Part shown: in pieces, positions 1 through 5,532 of the stretch
Position numbering within the stretch: the stretch's first letter is position 1
How the letters are laid out: every line of letters begins with the position of its first letter
Assembly (NCBI GenBank): GCA_014384665.1
Contig: JACNFI010000094.1
Location: forward strand, 1-5,532
DNA length: 5,532 nucleotides
Direction: 5' to 3'
From: Candidatus Cloacimonadota bacterium
GTDB taxonomy: Bacteria > Cloacimonadota > Cloacimonadia > JGIOTU-2
Notes under the pieces: model-generated
Told to the model about the DNA's origin: nothing
Seen by the model: the letters and a program-made list of their open reading frames with translations, nothing else
Databases searched by the model: none
Position numbers and translations under genes: made by a program

Positions 1-570
1 AATGGCACACCTTGCGACAGTTGTTATAATATTTCGGAAAACCCTCTATTTATTTCAGGACCAGATGGAAATTACTATCTTTCACAAATAGAAGCAGGTC
101 AAGCTCTGCAAAGTCCATGTGTTGATGCTGGTGATAGTACTGCTTATTACTATGGATTAGAAAATTATACAACTCGCACTGATTTAGTTGCAGACACAGG
201 TGTAGTAGATATAGGCTATCATTATCCTTGGGGAATTGTGGTTAGTATTGATAATAATATTTTGGAAAAGCCAGAAATTTACTTAACAAACTTCCCAAAT
301 CCATTCAGTTCATCAACCACAATTTTTTTTGATTTAGCCACAGATTTACACAGATTGGCACTAATAAAAATTTATAATATTAAAGGACAACTGGTGAAAA
401 CTTTGGAGTGCATTAACCGTGTTAATGCTAAAGCGACACGGTCGCTTTACTCCATATCCTGGAAAGGCAGCGATGAAAATGACAAACAACTTTCCAATGG
501 AATTTATCTCTATCAATTAAAATTAGATAATTACAAATCAGAGATAAAGAAGATGATTTTAATCAGGTAA
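1..570 (+). CDS. Secreted beta-helix-type surface protein with T9SS type A sorting domain, 3' part only
   Basis: The frame is open from base 1 to the TAA at 568-570, giving the last 189 residues; the true start lies upstream. A GTG at 238 is internal and not a credible start. Window residues 15-76 (PLF..GPDGNYYLS, SPCVDAGD at 38-45, DTGVVDIGYHYP at 65-76) match the closing segment seen after right-handed parallel beta-helix repeats in many exported proteins. Residues 94-189 form a T9SS type A sorting domain: FPNPF at 98-102, IYNIKGQLVKTL, ISWKGSDEND, NGIYLY and the terminal KKMILIR strand. In this family the domain directs export through the outer membrane and is removed or anchored there. 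The loop between the KTL and ISW strands is about five residues longer than in the neighbour at 1074 and is encoded by a perfect double palindrome (405-453). The substrate or function of the N-terminal part cannot be told. Confidence 0.85.
   Translation, partial: NGTPCDSCYNISENPLFISGPDGNYYLSQIEAGQALQSPCVDAGDSTAYYYGLENYTTRTDLVADTGVVDIGYHYPWGIVVSIDNNILEKPEIYLTNFPNPFSSSTTIFFDLATDLHRLALIKIYNIKGQLVKTLECINRVNAKATRSLYSISWKGSDENDKQLSNGIYLYQLKLDNYKSEIKKMILIR
405..453. repeat. Palindromic element A, in frame inside a T9SS sorting domain
   Basis: GGAGT (405-409) and ACTCC (449-453) bound two adjacent perfect hairpins: GCATTAAC-CGT-GTTAATGC (410-428) and TAAAGCGAC-ACG-GTCGCTTTA (429-449). The loops CGT and ACG are reverse complements, so both hairpins share the core ACCGTGT in opposite orientations while the outer stem bases differ and still pair. 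The coding frame stays open and the element encodes most of the loop ECINRVNAKATRSLYS between two beta strands. The shared GGAGTGC start and ACTCC end resemble element E at 3418-3522. The structure is seen directly; that it is an inserted repeat is inference. Confidence 0.75.
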
Positions 571-624
571 TGTAACGCAAGCATCCTCGCTTGCGGTATC
601 GCAATTGGAGACAATTGCGTTACA
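571..624. repeat. Palindromic element B (54 bp, inverted dimer)
   Basis: The perfect 10-bp ends TGTAACGCAA and TTGCGTTACA enclose two hairpins: CGCAAGC/GCTTGCG (576-582 with 589-595) and CGCAATTG-GAGA-CAATTGCG (600-619). Read in opposite orientations, each half is TGTAA followed by a 20-nt hairpin with a TCCT or TCTC loop. The stems differ (AGC versus ATTG) but each pairs with itself. The element starts on the base after the TAA stop at 568-570. Bases 568-607 match 627-666 of element C with three differences in 40. It has no following T-run, so a simple terminator role is not supported. Confidence 0.85.
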
Positions 625-629
625 AATAA

Positions 630-693
630 TGTAACGCAAGCGTCCTCGCTTGCGATAACGCAATTGAGACTCCGATTATATCGGAGCGTTACA
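630..693. repeat. Palindromic element C (64 bp, rearranged copy of B)
   Basis: It starts TGTAACGC and ends GCGTTACA. The first hairpin, CGCAAGCG-TCCT-CGCTTGCG (635-654), is perfect; the matching site in B has one mismatch. The second half keeps CGCAATTG-AGA (659-669), but the CAATTG partner seen in B is replaced by a separate hairpin, CTCCGAT-TAT-ATCGGAG (670-686). The copy therefore appears to have exchanged one hairpin arm for another palindromic module while keeping both ends. Confidence 0.8.
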
Positions 694-768
694 ATTGGAA
701 TTTATCTCTATAAATTAATAATTGACAATAGAGTGAGAGCTATAAAAAAATGTTTATTATTGGAATAA
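694..768 (+). pseudogene. Orphan tail of a T9SS sorting domain
   Basis: Immediately after element C, 24 codons ending at TAA (766-768) read I-GIYLYKLIIDN..AIKKCLLLE. From the Gly onward this has exactly the length (23 residues plus stop) of the last strands of the upstream gene (499-570), with 12 of 23 residues identical: GIYLY, L, DN, IKK and L. The DNA ggaatttatctctat is identical in both. It lies in the same frame as the upstream gene, and no stop occurs between 571 and 765. It has no start codon or Shine-Dalgarno sequence of its own, so it is probably a remnant of a second sorting domain left by duplication or recombination next to the repeats. Confidence 0.7.
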
Positions 769-845
769 AATTATGAAAACTGTTGAAAGGGTTTTCTAAT
801 GCTTTTATCTATCACCCATCTATCAATGATTAAATCTAATTCACT

Positions 846-876
846 CAAATTATGAAAATTGAAATTTTTGAATTTG
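846..876. repeat. AT-rich imperfect hairpin
   Basis: CAAATT (846-851) pairs with AATTTG (871-876), and AAAATT (855-860) pairs with AATTTT (863-868) around a GA loop. The stem is about 12 bp with a small internal bulge. In DNA this AT-rich it may be chance. Confidence 0.3.
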
Positions 877-945
877 GTTAGAACTAATTTAATTGCATAG
901 GAATTCCCTTTTTTTCTGACACATAAGTTTTTGGTAGATAAATCT

Positions 946-980
946 TAACCCGTAACTCGTAACCCGTAACTTGTAACTCG
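946..980. repeat. Heptamer tandem repeat, 5 x TAACYYG
   Basis: Five head-to-tail 7-bp units are seen: TAACCCG, TAACTCG, TAACCCG, TAACTTG and TAACTCG. They vary only at the fifth and sixth bases, always C or T. The repeat lies about 95 bp upstream of the start at 1074. Seven is not a multiple of three and the repeat is outside genes. The opposite strand reads as repeated GAGTTAC/GGGTTAC. Confidence 0.8.
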
Positions 981-1062
981 ATATATCAAAATAAAAAAAC
1001 ACTAATTTCTTTACAATCATTTCATTGGTTAAAAAAATACTAAAAAAGAAATAATGAAAGAA

Positions 1063-1068
1063 AGGAGA
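1063..1068 (+). promoter_or_regulatory. Shine-Dalgarno sequence for the gene at 1074
   Basis: AGGAGA lies five bases before the ATG at 1074. It fixes this start, which also begins the only sensible signal peptide. Confidence 0.8.
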
Positions 1069-1073
1069 ATACA

Positions 1074-3155
1074 ATGAAGATAACAGAGCGTAATTTGAAG
1101 ACCGCAATCTTTTTTATTGCGGCTTGTTGTGTATTCATCTCAACCAATATTACAGCAGATTGGATATTAGTTGATTCTACATCTTTTACAAAACTTGTCC
1201 CAGTAGGAGAGAAATGCTATATTTCTGTTCAATCTAACACGAATTATCTGGAATTGACATTACCATCAGATAATCTTACACAAGAGGCAGAAACAGCCAT
1301 AGATATTGCTCCTAACTGGCTGAAAATGGCTCTGAGGGATAATTTCTGTAGACTTGATGAATCAAACCAGAATTTATATGCAGGTCTAATTAATAATGCT
1401 GAATATCCCTATGTAGATGAAATATGCTTTGAGGTCGCACACATTGCTCCACAAACACTTTCCAGTTCAATGAATCCACAAATTTTAATTGAAAATGTTG
1501 AGTCATTATATGAAATTGATAGCTACTTTGATTATGTAAATATTGTTGATTATGATGGAGACGAATATTACTCAACAACCGTGTATTATGTCCAGGAAGA
1601 GGGAAATATTCAGGAGATTGTATTGCCACGAGAAATCTATTACTGGTATATTGTCCATCCCAAGTTGCATAAAGAAACTCCAAATTATATCAATCCTGGA
1701 ACAGGAAATCCTGCAGTTCCACCTATAGGAAAATTCTGGCGAGATTATCTAATAAATCATAATGATTTTGGTTATCCTCTGTTGCGAAGCTGTCTGGATA
1801 CATGCTCAGTATTATGGAAGTGTGAACAAAATACAGTTGAAAATGGAGCAGTCGGTGCTCTTACTAAATGGGTTCAAGATGTGATGACTTTTCAATCATA
1901 TCCCCATCACGACCAGCCAGTGCGGATTTACACTCTGCATATTGGTACCTGTAGTGTTCATTCCTATCTAACCTCTGCTGCGGCACGAGCTGCACTTATT
2001 CCAGCTGTGGTTAATGTTATGTATTGCGATAATCATAAGATAAATGAATTCTGGGATAGACGCTGGATTGCCTGGGAACCAGTGAATACATTCATTGACG
2101 ATCCTGAAGCTTATGAGAATTGGGGCTGGAATATAGCCGCAGTATTTGACTGGCGAGGTGATAGCTTCATCTGGGATACAACACAAAGATACACACAGAT
2201 ATGTACCCTTAATGTTAATGTAACAGATAATAATGGAGAACCAGTTGATGGTGCTAGAATTAAAATATTTAGTAGCCCTTGTGTTAGTTGGGGATGTATA
2301 GCCGGTTGGACAGATTATAATGGGCAAAAAAAGTTCTATTTAGGAGATGATAGAACTTTTAGTGCTCAAGTAACAAGTAGTATAGGTAACTACCCTCAAA
2401 CTGGCATGGAAACTGTAATTACAAACAGCGGAGCTGGCTTCTACTATAATTGGAATGTTACTTTGCCAGGAACTATGCCTGTTCTTGAGGTTTCTCCTGA
2501 TACTCTACCTGAGAATCCTGCTGATGACTATCGTCTTGAAATTGAATACAACTTACCCAGAGAAATTCTGTATGGTTATAATTTTGATGATAATAATCAA
2601 TTCTCAGAATCAAGTCCACCAGGTCATATTGATTTCTTCATCTGTGACGAAGAGAACTTCAATAATTATACCGCAGAACAAAATTTTCTTGCTTTTGAGA
2701 TAAATCAAAACAGCTCTGGCAATTCTGTTGATTTTGTTTTACCAACATTAGATTCATGGTATGCTGTGTTCAGTAATGAGGAAAAGTTGGTGATGACACA
2801 GGAATTAAATGTTACTGCAAAACTTTATCAAAAATCTACAAGTGTTATACCTGAAGAAGAATATAAGAGATTGTTCTCCAGAATTACTCTTTATCCTAAT
2901 TATCCTAATCCATTTAATCCTGAAACACAAATTACTTTCTATATCTCCCATGCAACTGATGTAGAACTGTCAATTTACAATGTCTCTGGACAAAAAGTAT
3001 GTACTTTGATAAATGGCTTTCTGACTGCTGGTGAACATAGTATAATCTGGAATAGTAAAGATAATAATGGAAATGAAGTTAGTAGCGGTATTTATTTCTA
3101 TCGTCTTCAATCAGATAATATTATAAAAGTTCGTAAGGCAATTTTGATTAAATAG
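1074..3155 (+). CDS. Secreted transglutaminase-like protein with T9SS type A sorting domain
   Basis: This is a complete 693-residue protein. Residues 1-28 look like a Sec signal peptide (ITERNLK, then the hydrophobic AIFFIAACCVFI, with cleavage near ITA|D29); an IAAC at 15-18 could be read as a lipobox, less likely. Residues about 255-350 resemble the transglutaminase/protease-like superfamily: Cys293 in HIGTCSVHSYLTSAAARAAL, His321 in DNHKINEFW, and Glu335 in WIAWEPVN where the family usually has Asp. Such domains act as papain-fold proteases, amidases or cross-linkers; the substrate is unknown. Residues 378-402 (NVNVTDNNGEPVDGARIKIF) look like a carboxypeptidase-regulatory-like beta domain. 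Residues 470-585 form another beta-rich region, and about 600-693 is the T9SS sorting domain (YPNYPNPFNPETQI, IYNVSGQKV, SSGIYFYRL, RKAILIK). The TAG stop is shared with the end of the element at 3153-3327. Confidence 0.9.
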   Translation: MKITERNLKTAIFFIAACCVFISTNITADWILVDSTSFTKLVPVGEKCYISVQSNTNYLELTLPSDNLTQEAETAIDIAPNWLKMALRDNFCRLDESNQNLYAGLINNAEYPYVDEICFEVAHIAPQTLSSSMNPQILIENVESLYEIDSYFDYVNIVDYDGDEYYSTTVYYVQEEGNIQEIVLPREIYYWYIVHPKLHKETPNYINPGTGNPAVPPIGKFWRDYLINHNDFGYPLLRSCLDTCSVLWKCEQNTVENGAVGALTKWVQDVMTFQSYPHHDQPVRIYTLHIGTCSVHSYLTSAAARAALIPAVVNVMYCDNHKINEFWDRRWIAWEPVNTFIDDPEAYENWGWNIAAVFDWRGDSFIWDTTQRYTQICTLNVNVTDNNGEPVDGARIKIFSSPCVSWGCIAGWTDYNGQKKFYLGDDRTFSAQVTSSIGNYPQTGMETVITNSGAGFYYNWNVTLPGTMPVLEVSPDTLPENPADDYRLEIEYNLPREILYGYNFDDNNQFSESSPPGHIDFFICDEENFNNYTAEQNFLAFEINQNSSGNSVDFVLPTLDSWYAVFSNEEKLVMTQELNVTAKLYQKSTSVIPEEEYKRLFSRITLYPNYPNPFNPETQITFYISHATDVELSIYNVSGQKVCTLINGFLTAGEHSIIWNSKDNNGNEVSSGIYFYRLQSDNIIKVRKAILIK

Positions 3156-3327
3156 TGTCTATCCGTAAAGTTGACTTTCGAGTCGTAAGGAGCTTGCGAC
3201 GACGACTCGAGACAGATTTAATATTTAATATGCCCTTTACCTCGACTCGTCGTTCCCCCGATATGGTCATTCTTTCCTACGGGGTAAACTTACGAGTCGA
3301 AAAAACCTACTTTACGGATAAACACTA
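3153..3327. mobile_element. Element D: MITE-like inverted-repeat element inserted at a stop codon
   Basis: The ends TAGTGTCTATCCGTAAAGT (3153-3171) and its reverse complement (3309-3327) match at 18 of 19 positions. Inside are two hairpins, TCGAGTCGT/ACGACTCGA (3178-3186 with 3202-3210) and TCGACTCGT/ACGAGTCGA (3242-3250 with 3292-3300), so a G-C pair in one is C-G in the other. The second holds a nested CCCCG/CGGGG stem (3256-3260 with 3280-3284). Reverse-complementing the right half restores the left pattern, TCGASTCGTAAG through CGACGASTCGA. The ends can be read as flanking TA copies (3153-3154 and 3326-3327), as for IS630/mariner-type insertions. No transposase is encoded. The inverted-repeat structure is seen; mobility and family are inferred. 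Confidence 0.75.
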
Positions 3328-3417
3328 ATTATATTTTATTAATCATTCTAATTCTTTGGTAATTACAGTTACTACTGGGAGCATGATATACTTTACTTTA
3401 TTTCTAAAGATTATGGT

Positions 3418-3522
3418 GGAGTGCGAAAACGAGCCCCGATTTACTCGGGGTGAACTTTTCGCCCATGCTAATATGCTGAAAGTTCGTCTCCCGATAAATC
3501 GGGATCCTCGTTTCAGCACTCC
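3418..3522. repeat. Element E: 105-bp palindromic inverted dimer, REP/BIME-like
   Basis: GGAGT (3418-3422) and ACTCC (3518-3522) enclose two long hairpins. The left one (3423-3462) has an outer stem GCGAAAA/TTTTCGC and an inner stem CCCCGA/TCGGGG (3434-3439 with 3445-3450). The right one (3475-3517) has GCTGAAA/TTTCAGC and TCCCGAT/ATCGGGA (3489-3495 with 3498-3504). Reverse-complementing the right one gives the left pattern, GC..AAACGAG, CCCGATTTA, TCGGG, GAACTTT, with paired changes in the outer stems. A GGAG foot before a hairpin, in inverted pairs, resembles REP doublets (BIMEs) mobilised by RAYT transposases. No RAYT is present here. The element ends 86 bp before the start at 3609. Confidence 0.8.
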
Positions 3523-3608
3523 GCTTTTACTCGGTATTATATATTGGGCACAGATGTAAACAGTTTTATGCCCCCAGTAATAATAAAAAAATAAAAGGAG
3601 CAATAACA
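3523..3608 (+). promoter_or_regulatory. Leader of the C25 peptidase gene with Shine-Dalgarno sequence
   Basis: AGGAG (3596-3600) lies eight bases before the ATG at 3609 and supports that start. Upstream is an AT-rich stretch (TATTATATATT at 3535-3545) that could hold a -10 box, but no matching -35 box was convincing. GGGCA (3546-3550) can pair with TGCCC (3569-3573), a weak stem. Confidence 0.6.
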
Positions 3609-5532
3609 ATGCATTACAAAAAAACAATTGTAGGTATTTTCATAGTAACTTTGCTTTTTATATTAAGTAGTAATAAAGCAAATGCAGATTATTATCACCA
3701 GATATTTACCTTTGAAAAGGAAAATCTAAAATTTGAAGAGATTGATGAATATGATTTGATTACTTATAAAGACTTTGAATTATCACGAGAGATTGGTTCT
3801 CCTCAACTTCCTATTAAAATAGTTCAATTGATTTTACCACAGAATAAAGAAATTTCAGCAATAACAATCGTTGTAAAAGAAAGTGAATATCTTGATGGAG
3901 AATATAGTATTTATCCGGCTCAGCCACCACAGATCTTATCAAGTCAAGAAGATGAAATAGAGTTTGTCCAACCAAAAGAAGATATCTATTCCTCATCCCA
4001 AGCTTATCCTGAAGATATTATTAAGATTGGCAAGCAAGGCTACTTTGCAGGATATAATATCGGGTCTTTACTTATCTATCCATTACAATATATTCCAGCA
4101 GAAAAAAGGGTAATCTTCCATTCAAAAATAGAAATAGAAATCTCATATAAGGAAATTCAGAAATCACCAATAGCATTCTCAAGAAGAACAGATTATGTAG
4201 AAAAGATTTTGAATAATACGATAAGACAGATGGTCAAGAATTCTACAGATGTGCCTGATTTTTTGCCAGGAAAAAGCATCAAGAATTCAAGACTGCCTGA
4301 TGAAGAGCATCTTTATGTGATAATTACATCAGATGAACTGGTTTCAAGTTTCCTGCCCCTCGCTGATTGGAAATTGAAAAAAGGTTTATCAGCAACAATG
4401 GTAACAACTTCCTGGATATACACAGAATATTCTGGCATTGATAATGCAGAGAAGATGAGGAATTTTATAAAAGATGCATATCAGACCTGGGGAACTATGT
4501 GGGTTTTATTGGGAGGAGATATTAATCAAGTGCCTTATCGGACTGCTTTTGCTTTTGACTGTGAATACGGAAGTTTTGATGATAATTATTTGCCCTGTGA
4601 CCTTTATTTTTCTGACCTTGATGGAAATTGGAATGCAAATGGAAATGATATTTATGGTGAACTTGAGGATAATATTGATATGTATCCTGATGTTTATGTA
4701 GGACGAGCAACTGTAGAAAATACAACCGAAGCAACTGATTTCGTAAATAAAATTCTTACTTATGAGAAGAATCCATCTATGGATTATCAACTAAATATGC
4801 TATTTTTGGCAATGGTGCTATGGTGGGACCCTTATACAGATTCTGGGGTTGGAAAAAATTTTATTGATGATATGTATGTTCCAGAACGATTTGACCCAAT
4901 AACAAAACTTTATCAATCACTTGGTAATGAAACTTACGATAGTGTAATGGTTGCACTAAATAACGGGCAAAATATAATAAATCATGATGGACATGCCGGG
5001 TGGAGTGTCTTATGTATTGGCTCTGACCATCTTTATAGAAGTGATATGGATGCTCTTACGAATGCACCTGCATATTCAATATTTTATTCTATTGGCTGTT
5101 GGCCTGCAGCTTTTGATTACGATTGCATTGCAGAGCATTTTATTACAAATCCTGATGGTGGAGGAGTTGCATTTATTGGAAACTCCAGATATGGCTGGGG
5201 AAGCCCTGGAAATCCTTTGTATGGCTATTCAGATAGATTTGACCAGGAATTTTATCATCAGATTTTTGATAACAATATATTTCATATTGGAAATACATTA
5301 GCATCTGCGAAAACAACCTATATTCCTTTGTCAGCTGAGGGGAATGTTTATAGATGGTGTGAATATGAAATAAACCTTTTAGGCGAACCAGAAATGCCTA
5401 TCTGGACGGATATCCCCAATGATTTAGTTGTCCTTTATCCTGATGAACTGCCTTTAGGAGATAGCTTTTGCCAGATAACGGTAACAGATGGTAACAATCC
5501 AATTGAGTATGATATAGTTTGTTTAATGCAAA
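3609..5532 (+). CDS. Gingipain-type C25 cysteine peptidase, 5' part (runs off the window)
   Basis: The frame is open from the ATG at 3609 to the window end, giving 641 residues. Residues 1-26 form a signal peptide (KK, hydrophobic TIVGIFIVTLLFIL, cleavage ANA|D27). Residues 27 to about 220 look like the C25 propeptide, including the GSPQLPIKIVQLILP segment. The catalytic domain starts near 234 (HLYVIITSDELV) and shows the family landmarks WVLLGGD (298-304), DLYFSDLDGNW (331-341), PDVYVGR (360-366), the catalytic His462 in HDGHAG and the nucleophile Cys497 in SIGCWPAAFDYD, 35 residues apart. GEPEMPIW near 590 marks the usual step into a C-terminal Ig-like domain. Family members are secreted clan CD endopeptidases, often T9SS cargo; PorU, the T9SS sortase, is a C25 relative and cannot be fully excluded without the C-terminus. 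A sorting domain would lie beyond the window. Specificity is unknown. Confidence 0.9.
   Translation, partial: MHYKKTIVGIFIVTLLFILSSNKANADYYHQIFTFEKENLKFEEIDEYDLITYKDFELSREIGSPQLPIKIVQLILPQNKEISAITIVVKESEYLDGEYSIYPAQPPQILSSQEDEIEFVQPKEDIYSSSQAYPEDIIKIGKQGYFAGYNIGSLLIYPLQYIPAEKRVIFHSKIEIEISYKEIQKSPIAFSRRTDYVEKILNNTIRQMVKNSTDVPDFLPGKSIKNSRLPDEEHLYVIITSDELVSSFLPLADWKLKKGLSATMVTTSWIYTEYSGIDNAEKMRNFIKDAYQTWGTMWVLLGGDINQVPYRTAFAFDCEYGSFDDNYLPCDLYFSDLDGNWNANGNDIYGELEDNIDMYPDVYVGRATVENTTEATDFVNKILTYEKNPSMDYQLNMLFLAMVLWWDPYTDSGVGKNFIDDMYVPERFDPITKLYQSLGNETYDSVMVALNNGQNIINHDGHAGWSVLCIGSDHLYRSDMDALTNAPAYSIFYSIGCWPAAFDYDCIAEHFITNPDGGGVAFIGNSRYGWGSPGNPLYGYSDRFDQEFYHQIFDNNIFHIGNTLASAKTTYIPLSAEGNVYRWCEYEINLLGEPEMPIWTDIPNDLVVLYPDELPLGDSFCQITVTDGNNPIEYDIVCLMQ

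Larger units (their letters stand above)
769..1073. other. AT-rich non-coding gap upstream of the transglutaminase-like gene
   Basis: No credible gene is seen on either strand. The gap contains a weak AT-only hairpin (846-876), a T-run at about 909-915 without a GC-rich stem before it, a heptamer tandem repeat (946-980), an A-rich leader, and the Shine-Dalgarno sequence of the next gene. A promoter for that gene must be expected here or upstream, but no box pair with good spacing could be chosen; TTTACA at 1010-1015 is the best -35-like string. Confidence 0.5.

Noticed and set aside
238..570. A separate 110-residue gene starting at GTG 238
   Set aside because: The frame is open back to base 1 and the upstream residues match the end of a beta-helix-type protein, so GTG 238 is internal; no Shine-Dalgarno sequence precedes it.
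571..624. Elements B, C, D or E as intrinsic terminators
   Set aside because: None is followed directly by a T-run, and each is a double hairpin with inverted ends rather than a single GC stem.
571..693. CRISPR array or tRNA cloverleaf
   Set aside because: There are only two palindromic copies with no regular unique spacers, and no tRNA anticodon, T-loop or CCA features in the cloverleaf-like folds.
722..746. TTGACA (722-727) and TATAAA (741-746) as a promoter
   Set aside because: The spacing is only 13 bases and the strings fall inside the orphan sorting-domain tail, where they encode conserved residues.
889..1107. Minus-strand reading frame across the heptamer repeat
   Set aside because: Its sequence comes from the tandem repeat and low-complexity AT-rich DNA and it overlaps the next gene's start; no sign of a real protein.
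3363..3392. TTACAG (3363-3368) and TATACT (3387-3392), spacing 18, as a promoter for the C25 gene
   Set aside because: The -35 match is weak and the promoter consensus of this lineage is unknown; similar matches are common in such AT-rich DNA.
3343..3627. Reading frames on both strands through 3343-3627
   Set aside because: They run through element E, whose GC-rich palindromes lack stops on both strands; neither has a recognisable protein.

Overview
The window is AT-rich bacterial DNA with three plus-strand genes for exported proteins, separated by two long non-coding gaps (571-1073 and 3156-3608). Two of the proteins end in a type IX secretion (T9SS) type A sorting domain, with a PNPF motif, a FlgD-like Ig fold and a terminal SGIYFY...KK-ILI strand. 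The third is a gingipain-type (C25) cysteine peptidase cut off by the window edge. A T9SS cargo set with low GC and long repeat-filled gaps suggests an uncultured member of the FCB superphylum, with Cloacimonadota or a relative as my best guess. That placement is inference.

Layout: 1-570 is the 3' end of a surface beta-helix-type protein with a T9SS tail. 571-693 holds two related palindromic repeats. 694-768 is an orphan second copy of a T9SS tail. 769-1073 is AT-rich and contains a 5 x 7 bp tandem repeat. 1074-3155 is a complete 693-residue secreted transglutaminase-like protein. 3153-3327 is a MITE-like inverted-repeat element sitting in that gene's stop codon. 3418-3522 is a second large palindromic element. 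3609-5532 is the secreted C25 peptidase, 3'-truncated by the window.

The genes look like independently transcribed or loosely grouped surface and secreted proteins rather than a pathway. Each complete 5' end has its own Shine-Dalgarno sequence and signal peptide.

The most interesting content is the repeats. Five elements (405-453, 571-624, 630-693, 3153-3327, 3418-3522) share one architecture: short terminal inverted repeats enclosing two hairpins. In four of the five, the two hairpins are inverted, diverged copies of each other whose stems differ by compensating changes; the fifth (630-693) has one hairpin rebuilt. One element is inside the coding sequence of a T9SS sorting domain and is read through in frame. 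Another is inserted at the TA of a stop codon in a way that preserves the stop. A third begins directly after a stop codon and is followed by an extra sorting-domain tail in the same frame. Together they look like a modular palindromic repeat system shaping the 3' ends of secreted-protein genes.
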